From assembly GCA_013003675.1 (NCBI GenBank), contig JABDIP010000304.1:1-6403 (forward strand): 6,403 bases of DNA, read 5' to 3'. The position numbers were made by a program, and so were the translations under genes. The notes below the pieces were generated by a model. That model ran no database searches. It was not told the DNA's origin and saw only the letters and a program-made list of their open reading frames with translations. Shown piece by piece: positions 1 to 6,350 of the stretch (the stretch's first letter is position 1; each line of letters begins with the position of its first letter). This DNA comes from Inquilinus sp. GTDB taxonomy: Bacteria; Pseudomonadota; Alphaproteobacteria; DSM-16000; Inquilinaceae.

Positions 1-791
1 TCGATGGCCAGGATGTCGCGGTCGAACAGACCGCTCTTCGCCTCCAGCTCCGACAGCCGTTGCAGCGCCGCGTCCAGCCCGTCCTCCGGCAGCCGCACGT
101 CGATCCCGTTGGCGAGCCGCAGGGCCCAGCGCCGGCCGGACACCAGGATTGCCGCCTCGACGCGGTCGGCGACGGCCGGCACGCGGCCCAGCGAGGCGAG
201 GAACGGTGCGGCGTATTCCGGCGCCGCCTCGCCGACGACCAGGGGCAGGGCGCCATAGGCATGCAGGCCGTCCTCGGCGAGCACCACGCCGTCGCCGTCG
301 ATCACCCGCAGTTTCTGCTCCGACTGCCACAGCGCCAGCGGTTGGCGCTCCTCGATGCGCAGGAACACGGTGTCGGGGAAACGGCGCTCGACCACCACAT
401 CGCGAACCCAGCGCAGGGCGACGACCGCCTCTCGCGCCCGCTCGGGGTCGAAGGACAGGATCGGGCTGCCCTGCTCGATCGCCAGCGCGGCCAGCAGTTC
501 GTCCCGGCCGGTCCGGTTGCGGCCGGTCACCAGCACGTCGCGCACCGCCAGCCCGGCCCCGGCCGACAGCGCCAACGCGCCGTCGATCGTCGCCGTCGCC
601 GTGCGGCCGACCCAGCCGCTGGCGAATGCCCAGTAGACGGTGGCGACCAGCATGACCAGCGCGGTGCCGCCGCCGATCAGCCCGGCGCGCCGGACGAACT
701 TCGGCAGCGGGCGTCGGCGCCGGGGCGGTTCCGGGGGGCGCCGGGCGGCGGCCACGCGGGCCGGGGGGCGGACGGCGATCAGACGTGACAT
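1..791 (-). CDS. ftsQ: Cell division protein FtsQ, 3' end cut off by the window edge
   Basis: FtsQ is a bitopic inner-membrane divisome protein that, in the known family, recruits and bridges FtsB/FtsL. I translated this frame by hand from the ATG at 791: 263 complete codons with no stop, ending in DRDILAI and a partial codon GA at the edge. Visible parts: an Arg/Pro-rich cytoplasmic tail (residues 1-36), one membrane segment at about 37-56, a POTRA-like region at about 81-148 (starting AVRDVLVTG and containing RWVRDVVVERRFPD), then the periplasmic beta domain, with RVIDGDGVVL at 162-171 and LANGIDVRLP at 216-225. The start is supported by a GGAG eight bases upstream. It overlaps the ddlB end by 13 nt. 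Its place after ddl, normally followed by ftsA and ftsZ, agrees with the dcw order. Alphaproteobacterial FtsQ proteins usually end soon after a DLRLPDR-type motif, so only a short C-terminus is probably missing. Confidence 0.93.
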   Translation of the reverse strand, partial: MSRLIAVRPPARVAAARRPPEPPRRRRPLPKFVRRAGLIGGGTALVMLVATVYWAFASGWVGRTATATIDGALALSAGAGLAVRDVLVTGRNRTGRDELLAALAIEQGSPILSFDPERAREAVVALRWVRDVVVERRFPDTVFLRIEERQPLALWQSEQKLRVIDGDGVVLAEDGLHAYGALPLVVGEAAPEYAAPFLASLGRVPAVADRVEAAILVSGRRWALRLANGIDVRLPEDGLDAALQRLSELEAKSGLFDRDILAI

Positions 792-1699
792 GCGGCGTTC
801 TCCACCATCCAGGCACAGAGTTCGGGAAATTCGATCCCGAGATGGGCGGCCTGCTCAGGCACCAGCGACAGGGGGGTCATGCCCGGCTGGGTATTCACTT
901 CCAGCATGAACAGGCCTTCCAGCCCCGGACGGCTGTCGTCGTAGCGGTAATCGGCGCGGCTGACGCCGCTGCAGCCCAGGCAGCGATGGGCGAGCAGCGC
1001 CAGCCGCAGGCACTCTTCGTAGACCGGCGCCGGGATGTCGGCGGGGACGTCGTGCACCGCCTTGCCGTCGGTGTATTTCGCCTCGTAGTCGTAGAAGCCG
1101 GCGAGCGGCTTGATCTCGGTCACCGCCATCGGCCGGTCGCCCATCACCGCGACCGTCAGCTCGCGGCCGGCGACATAGCTCTCGACCAGTGCGCGGTCGC
1201 CGAACACCCAGCTCTTCGGGTCGAGCCCCGGCAGGTTGTCGCCGGGCATGACAAAGCTGATGCCGACGCTGGAGCCCTCATCGACCGGCTTCACCACATA
1301 GGGCGGGTCGATCGGGTGGCCACGCAGCACCTCGTCGCGGGAGACGACGACACCCGCCGGTACGGGGATGCCGGCGGCGGCCATGACCTGCTTGGCGACC
1401 TGCTTGTCCATCGCCAGCGCGGAAGCGAGCACGCCGGAATGGGTATAGGGCACCTGCAGGAACTCCAGCACGCCCTGGACCACGCCGTCCTCGCCGCCCT
1501 TGCCGTGCAGCGCGTTGAAGATGACGTCCGGGCCCGGCGTCAGTTCGGTGAGCAGCGCGCCGAGATCACGGCGCACATCGACCGGGATCACCTCATAGCC
1601 GGCGGTCTCCAGCGCCTTGGCGCATTCCCGGCCGGACGACAGGCTGACCTCGCGTTCGGCCGACCAGCCACCCATCAGGACCGCCACCCGCTTAGCCAT
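779..1699 (-). CDS. ddlB: D-alanine--D-alanine ligase (Ddl, DdlB type)
   Basis: This cytoplasmic ATP-grasp enzyme joins two D-alanines into the dipeptide that MurF adds to the peptidoglycan precursor. The protein is 306 aa, the same size as E. coli DdlB. Motifs in order: GGWSAEREVSLSSG at 10-23, with the catalytic-type Glu15; HGKGGEDGVVQG at 65-76; THSGVLASALAMDK at 86-99; VVKPVDEGSSVGIS at 135-148, with an ATP-binding Lys137 and the serine pair 143-144; YDYEAKY at 203-209; and LEVNTQPGMTPLSLVP at 266-281, with metal-ligand-type Glu267 and Asn269. The YDYEAKY tyrosine and Glu15 point to D-Ala-D-Ala rather than the D-Ala-D-lactate product of VanA-type ligases. The ATG at 1699 follows a GGGGAGG and places Glu15 exactly as in E. 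coli DdlB. The gene overlaps murB by 8 nt upstream and ftsQ by 13 nt downstream. No key residue is missing. Confidence 0.98.
   Translation of the reverse strand: MAKRVAVLMGGWSAEREVSLSSGRECAKALETAGYEVIPVDVRRDLGALLTELTPGPDVIFNALHGKGGEDGVVQGVLEFLQVPYTHSGVLASALAMDKQVAKQVMAAAGIPVPAGVVVSRDEVLRGHPIDPPYVVKPVDEGSSVGISFVMPGDNLPGLDPKSWVFGDRALVESYVAGRELTVAVMGDRPMAVTEIKPLAGFYDYEAKYTDGKAVHDVPADIPAPVYEECLRLALLAHRCLGCSGVSRADYRYDDSRPGLEGLFMLEVNTQPGMTPLSLVPEQAAHLGIEFPELCAWMVENAACHV
800..803 (-). promoter_or_regulatory. Ribosome binding site for ftsQ
   Basis: GGAG within GGTGGAGAA on the minus strand lies eight bases before the ftsQ ATG at 791. It is encoded within the ddlB codons for Met-Val-Glu-Asn near the C-terminus, so ftsQ initiation takes place on mRNA still being read for Ddl. 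Confidence 0.65.
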
Positions 1700-2642
1700 G
1701 CCGCGCCTCCCCGGCGGGCTCGCCGATGCGGCGGATCTCCCAGCGCAGTTCGATGCCGTGCGCCTCGCGCACCCGGTCGCGGACGGTCTCGCCCAGGGTC
1801 TCCAGATCGCCGGCGGTGGCGTCGCCGGTGTTGATCAGGAAGTTGCAGTGCATTTCGGAAACCTGGGCGCCGCCGACGCGCAGGCCGCGACAACCGGCCT
1901 TGTCGATCAGTTCCCAGGCCTTGTGCCCGGGCGGATTGGCGAAGGTGGAACCGCCGGTGCGCGCGCGAACCGGCTGGGTCGAGCCTCGCGCCTCGCCGAT
2001 TTCCGCCATCCGGGCGGCGATCTTGTCCTTCTCGCCGGGACCGGCGCGCAACACCGCACCGGTGAAGATCACGTCTTCTGGCACGTCGGTGTGGCGGTAG
2101 GAGAGGCCCATCGCCTCGGGCGCCAGCGTCAGCGGCTTGCCGGCGCGGTCGATCGCCCGCGCCTCGACCAGCACGTCCTTGATCTCGGAGCCGTAGGCAC
2201 CGGCGTTCATGCGCAGCGCGCCGCCGATGGTGCCGGGGATGCCGACCAGGAACTCCAACCCGGTCAGCCCGGCATTGCGCGCGGTCCGGGCGACGTTGAC
2301 GTCGAGCGCCGCGGCCCCGGCGGTGACGGTCCCGCCGTCCACGGCGATGTCGACGAAGGCGCGGCCCAGGCGGATCACCACGCCGCGAACCCCGCCGTCG
2401 CGCACCAGCAGGTTCGAGGCGACGCCGATCACGGTAATCGGCACGTCGGCCGGGCAGCCGGCCAGGAAATCGGCCAGATCATCCAGGTCTTCCGGCTTGA
2501 ACATCACCTCCGCCGGCCCGCCGACGCGGAACCAGGTGACGCCGGCCAGCGGCGCGTTCTCGGTCAGCCGGCCGCGCAGCGGCGGCAACCGCTCGATCAG
2601 CCGGCCGCCATCGGGCCGGGTGCCGGGTGCCGCGGCGTTCAT
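1692..2642 (-). CDS. murB: UDP-N-acetylenolpyruvoylglucosamine reductase MurB
   Basis: MurB is the cytoplasmic FAD enzyme that uses NADPH to reduce the enolpyruvyl group of UDP-GlcNAc-enolpyruvate, giving UDP-MurNAc, the substrate of MurC. The protein is 316 aa, shorter than the roughly 340 aa E. coli protein and closer to the compact class. Seen in order: TWFRVGGPAEVMFKP at 36-50; the FAD-binding stretch VIGVASNLLVRDGG at 71-84; GIPGTIGGALRMNAGAYGSE at 134-153; SYRHTD at 181-186; GGSTFANPPG at 220-229, with Ser222 as the likely proton donor; VSEMHCNFLIN at 261-271; and WEIRRIG at 301-307, with Glu302 matching the family's C-terminal catalytic glutamate. The ATG at 2642 overlaps the murC stop (ATGA); only a G-run, not a clear AGGAGG, precedes it. 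murB sitting between murC and ddl is typical of alphaproteobacteria. One oddity: Ala75 lies where GVGSN-type sequences carry glycine. Confidence 0.98.
   Translation of the reverse strand: MNAAAPGTRPDGGRLIERLPPLRGRLTENAPLAGVTWFRVGGPAEVMFKPEDLDDLADFLAGCPADVPITVIGVASNLLVRDGGVRGVVIRLGRAFVDIAVDGGTVTAGAAALDVNVARTARNAGLTGLEFLVGIPGTIGGALRMNAGAYGSEIKDVLVEARAIDRAGKPLTLAPEAMGLSYRHTDVPEDVIFTGAVLRAGPGEKDKIAARMAEIGEARGSTQPVRARTGGSTFANPPGHKAWELIDKAGCRGLRVGGAQVSEMHCNFLINTGDATAGDLETLGETVRDRVREAHGIELRWEIRRIGEPAGEARHG
1706..1712 (-). promoter_or_regulatory. Ribosome binding site for ddlB
   Basis: The minus strand reads GGGGAGG six bases before the ddlB ATG at 1699, within the last codons of murB. It supports the short 8-nt overlap with murB as the true start. 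Confidence 0.75.
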
Positions 2643-4072
2643 GCGGCCCCCCCGGCGGTGCCGAGCGCCTCGAGTTGCTCCGGCAGGGCGTTCGCCCAGG
2701 CGGTGATGTTGCCGGCGCCCAGGCAGACGACCAGGTCGCCGCCGGTCACCAGCTCCTTGACGATCGGCGCCAGCTTGCTGTCGTCGGTCAGCGGGATCAC
2801 CAGCCGGTGGCCGTGGGTGCGCAGCCCCTCGACCAGGCTGTCGCGGTCGGCGCCCTCGATCGGCTGTTCGCCGGCCTCGTAGACATGGGCGACGATCACC
2901 GCGTCGGCGTCGTTGAAGCAGGTGCAGAATTCCTCGAACAGGCTGGCCAGGCGCGAATAGCGGTGCGGCTGGACGACCGCCACGACCTTGCCGCCGGTGC
3001 CCTCGACGGCGGCGCGCGCCGCCTTCAGCACGGCGGCGATCTCAACCGGGTGGTGGCCGTAATCGTCGATGATGGTGACGCCGTCGACGACGCCGGTGCG
3101 GGTGAAGCGGCGCTTGACGCCTTCGAAGCCGGCCAGGGTGGCGACGATCTTGTCGTCCGACATGCCCAGTTCCAGGCCGATGGCGATGCTCGCCAGGGCG
3201 TTCTGGACGTTGTGCCGGCCCAGCATCGGCAGGTGCAGGCCGCGGATCGTGCGGCTGTCGCCACTGGCGCGATCGGTCAGCACCACGTCGAAGCGCGAGC
3301 CGTCGGCCTTGATCTCGACGCCGACCGCGCGGACATCGGCCTGCGGGCTCATGCCATAGGTGACGACCCGGCGATCGGGCACCCGCGGGATCATCGCCTG
3401 CACTTCCGGGTGGTCGATGCACATGGCGGCGAAGCCATAGAACGGGATGTTGGTGACGAACTGCTCGAAGGCCCGGCGCAGGGCATCGAAGCCGCCATAG
3501 AATTCCATATGCTCCGGGTCGATATTGGTCACCACGGCGATGGTTGCCGGCAGATGCGTGAAGCTGCCGTCGCTCTCGTCGGCCTCGACCACCATCCACG
3601 CGCCGTCGCCGAGCCGGGCGTTGGTGCCATAGGCATTGATGATGCCGCCATTGATCACCGTGGCGTCCAACTCGGCGGCGTCGAGCATCGCCGCGACCAG
3701 CGAGGTGGTGGTCGTCTTGCCGTGGGTGCCGGCGACCGCGACCGCCCATTTCAGGCGCATCAGCTCGGCCAGCATCTCCGCCCGCCGCACCACCGGCACC
3801 AGGGCGGCCCGTGCCGCCTGGATCTCCGGATTCTCCGGCTTGATGGCGGATGACACGACGACGACCGCCGCCTCGCCGACATTCTCCCCGCGATGGCCGA
3901 TCTCGACGCCGACGCCCAGGTCGCGCAGGCGTTTCACGTTGGCGTTCTCGGCGACGTCGCTGCCGGTGACCGAATAGCCCAGATTGTGCAGGATCTCGGC
4001 GATCCCGCTCATGCCGATCCCGCCGATCCCGACGAGATGGATGGTGCCGATGTCGAGGGGCATCTGCCTCAT
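2639..4072 (-). CDS. murC: UDP-N-acetylmuramate--L-alanine ligase MurC
   Basis: MurC is the ATP-dependent cytoplasmic ligase that adds L-alanine, the first stem-peptide residue, to UDP-MurNAc. The protein is 477 aa, normal for the family (E. coli about 491). It shows the three Mur ligase domains: an N-terminal UDP-binding Rossmann-like region with HLVGIGGIGMSGIAEIL at 12-28; a central ATPase domain with the P-loop AGTHGKTTTTS at 114-124, EADESDGSF at 163-171, NIDPEHMEFY at 183-192 and GRHNVQNALA at 285-294; and a C-terminal domain from about 320 with DDYGHHPVEI at 336-345, QPHRYSR at 368-374 and LGAGNI at 461-466. I chose the ATG at 4072 because it overlaps the murG stop as ATGA and has a near-perfect AGGAGGTT seven bases upstream. 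A second ATG, codon 4 at 4063, is possible but worse placed. The frame stays open upstream into murG, but that part is a shadow. All nucleotide- and metal-binding motifs are intact. Confidence 0.98.
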   Translation of the reverse strand: MRQMPLDIGTIHLVGIGGIGMSGIAEILHNLGYSVTGSDVAENANVKRLRDLGVGVEIGHRGENVGEAAVVVVSSAIKPENPEIQAARAALVPVVRRAEMLAELMRLKWAVAVAGTHGKTTTTSLVAAMLDAAELDATVINGGIINAYGTNARLGDGAWMVVEADESDGSFTHLPATIAVVTNIDPEHMEFYGGFDALRRAFEQFVTNIPFYGFAAMCIDHPEVQAMIPRVPDRRVVTYGMSPQADVRAVGVEIKADGSRFDVVLTDRASGDSRTIRGLHLPMLGRHNVQNALASIAIGLELGMSDDKIVATLAGFEGVKRRFTRTGVVDGVTIIDDYGHHPVEIAAVLKAARAAVEGTGGKVVAVVQPHRYSRLASLFEEFCTCFNDADAVIVAHVYEAGEQPIEGADRDSLVEGLRTHGHRLVIPLTDDSKLAPIVKELVTGGDLVVCLGAGNITAWANALPEQLEALGTAGGAA

Positions 4073-5217
4073 GCCGCAACCTCCTGTCGGGGCCGGCGGC
4101 TGGCGCCGCCGCCGTTTCCCTGCACCGTGCCGGCCAGGTCGAGCACCGCGTCGGCCAGGCGATCGGCCGCCGCCGAGGTGCCGAAGGCGCGCGCCTTCGC
4201 GGCGGCCTCGGCCAGGGTTTCCGGTGCCGCCAGCAAGGCCTCGATCCGCGACCCCAGCCCGGCCGGGTCGAGCGCCTCCTGCGGCATCAGCCAGCCGCCG
4301 CCGGCCGTTTCCAGGGCGCGGGCGTTGGCCGTCTGGTGATCGTCCATGGCGAAGGGGAAGGGGATCAGGATTGCCGGCCGGCCGATGGCGGTCAGCTCGG
4401 CGATGGTCGACGCGCCGGCCCGGCAGATCACCAGATGCGCCTCCGCCATCAGCCGCGGCACGTCGCGAAAGAAGGTGTCGAGCTGATGCACGATCCGCCG
4501 GTCCCGATAGACCGCGCGGACCGCCGGCAGATCCTCCTCCCGGCATTGCTGGGTGACGACCAGGCGACCCCGCAGCGGCTCGGGCAGATCGGCCAGCGCG
4601 GCCGGGATCAGCTCGCTCAGCGCCCGCGCGCCCTGGCTGCCGCCCAGTACCAGGATGCGCACCGGCCCTTTATCCGCCGGCGGCGCATAGGGCGCGCCGG
4701 CCTGTTCGGCGATTGCCGCCCGCACCGGGTTACCGGTGCGCGCCAACCGGTCCGCGCCGCCGGCGGGCAGCCGCTCGACACTCGGGAACGCGGTGGCGAT
4801 CCGGTCGGCCCGCTTTGCCAGCAGCCGGTTGGTGCGGCCGAGCACCGCGTTCTGTTCGTGCAGCAGCACCGGGATGCCCATGCCGCTGGCTGCCAGGACC
4901 GTCGGTGCCGAAGCATGCCCGCCGAAGCCGACCAGCGCCGCCGGCCGCAGCCGCTTCAGCAGGCGCCGCGCCTGCAGCGTGCCGAGGACCAGCGCGACCA
5001 CGGTGCGCAGCTTGCCGATCACCCCGGCGCCCACGGTGGCGCTGCGGATGGTGTGGCTCTCGACCGCGATCGAGGCGTCGCCGAAGGCATCGCCGCGGCG
5101 GTCGGTGACCAGCGCGACCTTGTGGCCGCGGCCGATCAGCACGCGGGCCAGCGCCTCGGCCGGAAAGATGTGCCCGCCGGTGCCGCCGGCGGCCAGCACG
5201 ATGGTCGCCGGGCTCAT
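4069..5217 (-). CDS. murG: UDP-GlcNAc:lipid I GlcNAc transferase MurG (makes lipid II)
   Basis: MurG is a peripheral inner-membrane GT-B (family GT28) glycosyltransferase that moves GlcNAc from UDP-GlcNAc onto lipid I, giving lipid II, the substrate of FtsW. The protein is 382 aa; E. coli MurG is about 355 aa. The N-terminal, lipid I-side domain has AAGGTGGHIFPA at 9-20, GFGGHASAPTVLAA at 97-110 and HEQNAVLGRTNRLL at 120-133. The C-terminal, UDP-GlcNAc-side domain has LVLGGSQGAR at 189-198, CRAGASTIAEL at 245-255 and FPFAMDDHQTANA at 267-279. The ATG at 5217 overlaps the ftsW stop (ATGA) and has GGGAGGG four bases upstream; the same frame is open far into ftsW, but that extension is spurious. 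The last 20 or so residues (GNGGGASRRPRQEVAA) look like an unstructured tail, and its DNA also encodes the murC Shine-Dalgarno sequence. His101 stands where many homologues have tyrosine. Confidence 0.97.
   Translation of the reverse strand: MSPATIVLAAGGTGGHIFPAEALARVLIGRGHKVALVTDRRGDAFGDASIAVESHTIRSATVGAGVIGKLRTVVALVLGTLQARRLLKRLRPAALVGFGGHASAPTVLAASGMGIPVLLHEQNAVLGRTNRLLAKRADRIATAFPSVERLPAGGADRLARTGNPVRAAIAEQAGAPYAPPADKGPVRILVLGGSQGARALSELIPAALADLPEPLRGRLVVTQQCREEDLPAVRAVYRDRRIVHQLDTFFRDVPRLMAEAHLVICRAGASTIAELTAIGRPAILIPFPFAMDDHQTANARALETAGGGWLMPQEALDPAGLGSRIEALLAAPETLAEAAAKARAFGTSAAADRLADAVLDLAGTVQGNGGGASRRPRQEVAA
4078..4085 (-). promoter_or_regulatory. Strong ribosome binding site for murC
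   Basis: On the minus strand this reads AGGAGGTT, nearly the full complement of the 16S rRNA 3' end. Its GGAGG core lies seven bases before the murC ATG at 4072. It sits inside the last codons of murG, encoding Gln-Glu-Val. It is the best Shine-Dalgarno match in the window and decides for the ATG at 4072 over the in-frame ATG at 4063. Confidence 0.85.
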
Positions 5218-6350
5218 GCGACCCTCCCGCGCGGCAGGACGCCGGCCGAACGGCGGCGGGTCAGCGCCAGCATCATCCCCATGCCGAACGCCAGTGCCAG
5301 CATCGACGAGCCGCCATAGCTGACGAAGGGCAGGGTCATGCCCTTGGTCGGGATCAGGTGCAGTGTCGAGCCCATGTTGATCAGGGCCTGCAGGCCGAAC
5401 TGCACCAGCAGCCCGGCCGCCGCCAGCATGGCGAACAGATCGTTCCCGGCGAAGACGCGGCCGAACCCGCGCAGCACGACGAAGGCGAACAGCACGACCA
5501 GGATCAGGCACCAGACCAGGCCGAACTCCTCGCCGGCGACCGCCAGGATGAAATCGGCGTGGGCGTCCGGCAGCGATTGCTTGATGACGCCCTCGCCCGG
5601 CCCGGTGCCCCACAGCCCGCCATTCATGAACGCCTCGATCGAGCGGGCGACCTGGTAGTTGTCGCCGGTGGACGGGTCGAGGAAACGGTCGATGCGCAAC
5701 GCCGCGTGCGGAAAGACGAGATAGGAACCGACCAGCCCGGCACCGGCCAGCCCCGCCAAGGCCGCGACCATGCGCATCGGCAGGCCGGCGAGGAAGAACT
5801 GCACGCCCCATACGGCGGCGACCACGACGGCCATGCCCAGATCGGGTTGCAGCAGCAGCAGGAACAGGATCGCCGCCAACAGGCCGGTCGACGCCAGATT
5901 GCCGAATTGATGACCGCGCAGGGCGGATTCGGCGAACAGCGCGGCGGCGGTGACGGCGAAGGCCGGCTTGACGAATTCTGACGGCTGCAGCGACATCGGG
6001 CCGATCTGCAACCAGCGTGTGGCGCCCTTGATCTCGACGCCGGCGAACGCGGTCGCCAGGACCCCCAGCAGGGCGGTCGCCAGCACCACGACCGACAGCC
6101 GCCGCACTCCGGTCGGCGAGAGGATCGAAGTGCCCAGCAGGATCAGCACCGCCGGCGCCAGCAGCACCAGATGGCGGCGCACGAAGTGGAACTCCTCGAC
6201 CCGCAGCCGCTCGGCGACCGGCGGGCTGGCGGCGACGATCAGCGTCGCGCCCAGCGCGATCAGCAGGCCCAGCGCGCTCAGGCTCCAGCGGTCGACGGTC
6301 CACCACCAGCGGCCGAGGATCGAGGTATCGGTGCGGGCCCAGCCGACCAT
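5214..6350 (-). CDS. ftsW: Septal peptidoglycan glycosyltransferase FtsW (SEDS family)
   Basis: FtsW is the polytopic SEDS-family polymerase that, with its partner FtsI, builds septal glycan strands from lipid II. The protein is 378 aa and very hydrophobic, consistent with the usual ten membrane segments (clear ones near 24-42, 61-78, 84-104, 153-168, 172-190, 200-215, 278-293, 305-325 and 349-364). SEDS signatures: GATRWLQIGPMSLQPSEFVK at 109-128, QPDLGM at 168-173, the large periplasmic loop with RFLDPSTGDNYQ at 232-243, LPDAHADFILAVAGEEFG at 260-277, and IPTKGMTLPFVSYGGSSM at 333-350. By family knowledge the acidic residue in the HxDF motif, here Asp266, is the catalytic aspartate. The N-terminus ARTDTSILGRWWWTVDRW looks like alphaproteobacterial FtsW, supporting the ATG at 6350, which forms TGATG with an upstream stop. 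RodA is the alternative, but the position between murD and murG makes FtsW secure. Confidence 0.97.
   Translation of the reverse strand: MVGWARTDTSILGRWWWTVDRWSLSALGLLIALGATLIVAASPPVAERLRVEEFHFVRRHLVLLAPAVLILLGTSILSPTGVRRLSVVVLATALLGVLATAFAGVEIKGATRWLQIGPMSLQPSEFVKPAFAVTAAALFAESALRGHQFGNLASTGLLAAILFLLLLQPDLGMAVVVAAVWGVQFFLAGLPMRMVAALAGLAGAGLVGSYLVFPHAALRIDRFLDPSTGDNYQVARSIEAFMNGGLWGTGPGEGVIKQSLPDAHADFILAVAGEEFGLVWCLILVVLFAFVVLRGFGRVFAGNDLFAMLAAAGLLVQFGLQALINMGSTLHLIPTKGMTLPFVSYGGSSMLALAFGMGMMLALTRRRSAGVLPRGRVA
5222..5228 (-). promoter_or_regulatory. Ribosome binding site for murG
   Basis: The minus strand reads GGGAGGG four bases before the murG ATG at 5217, inside the final codons of ftsW. 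It fixes the murG start and rules out reading the long open frame through ftsW as a MurG extension. Confidence 0.75.

Noticed and set aside
60..788. 242-codon open frame on the plus strand at the left end.
   Set aside because: It is antisense to the FtsQ frame, which I translated by hand and which shows the membrane segment and POTRA-like region. The plus-strand product has no recognisable feature.
785..1834. 349-codon open frame on the plus strand opposite ddlB.
   Set aside because: It is rich in His, Arg, Ala and Gln, as expected from the complement of a high-GC gene. It shows no family motif, and the opposite strand encodes a complete Ddl.
1617..2882. 421-codon open frame on the plus strand opposite murB.
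   Set aside because: Composition is that of an antisense shadow (Gly/Ala/His/Asp/Gln-rich), with no recognisable domain. MurB on the other strand is fully motif-supported.
2627..3853. 408-codon open frame on the plus strand opposite murC.
   Set aside because: Its His/Asp/Gly/Ala-rich pattern mirrors MurC codons with G/C in the third position. There is no domain and no independent start signal.
3042..4079. 345-codon open frame on the minus strand overlapping murC in another frame.
   Set aside because: It is strongly Arg/His/Asp-biased, which is a frame-shifted reading of murC, whose own frame is conserved over its full length.
4073..4546. In-frame open extension upstream of murC inside murG.
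   Set aside because: It is low-complexity shadow sequence over the conserved murG C-terminal domain. The AGGAGGTT and ATGA overlap fix the murC start at 4072.
4336..5319. 327-codon open frame on the plus strand opposite murG.
   Set aside because: It has shadow composition and lies wholly across MurG motifs on the minus strand.
5358..5981. 207-codon open frame on the plus strand opposite ftsW.
   Set aside because: It is rich in Gln, Asp, Glu and Arg, the usual complement of hydrophobic Leu/Val/Ala codons of a membrane protein. No independent support.
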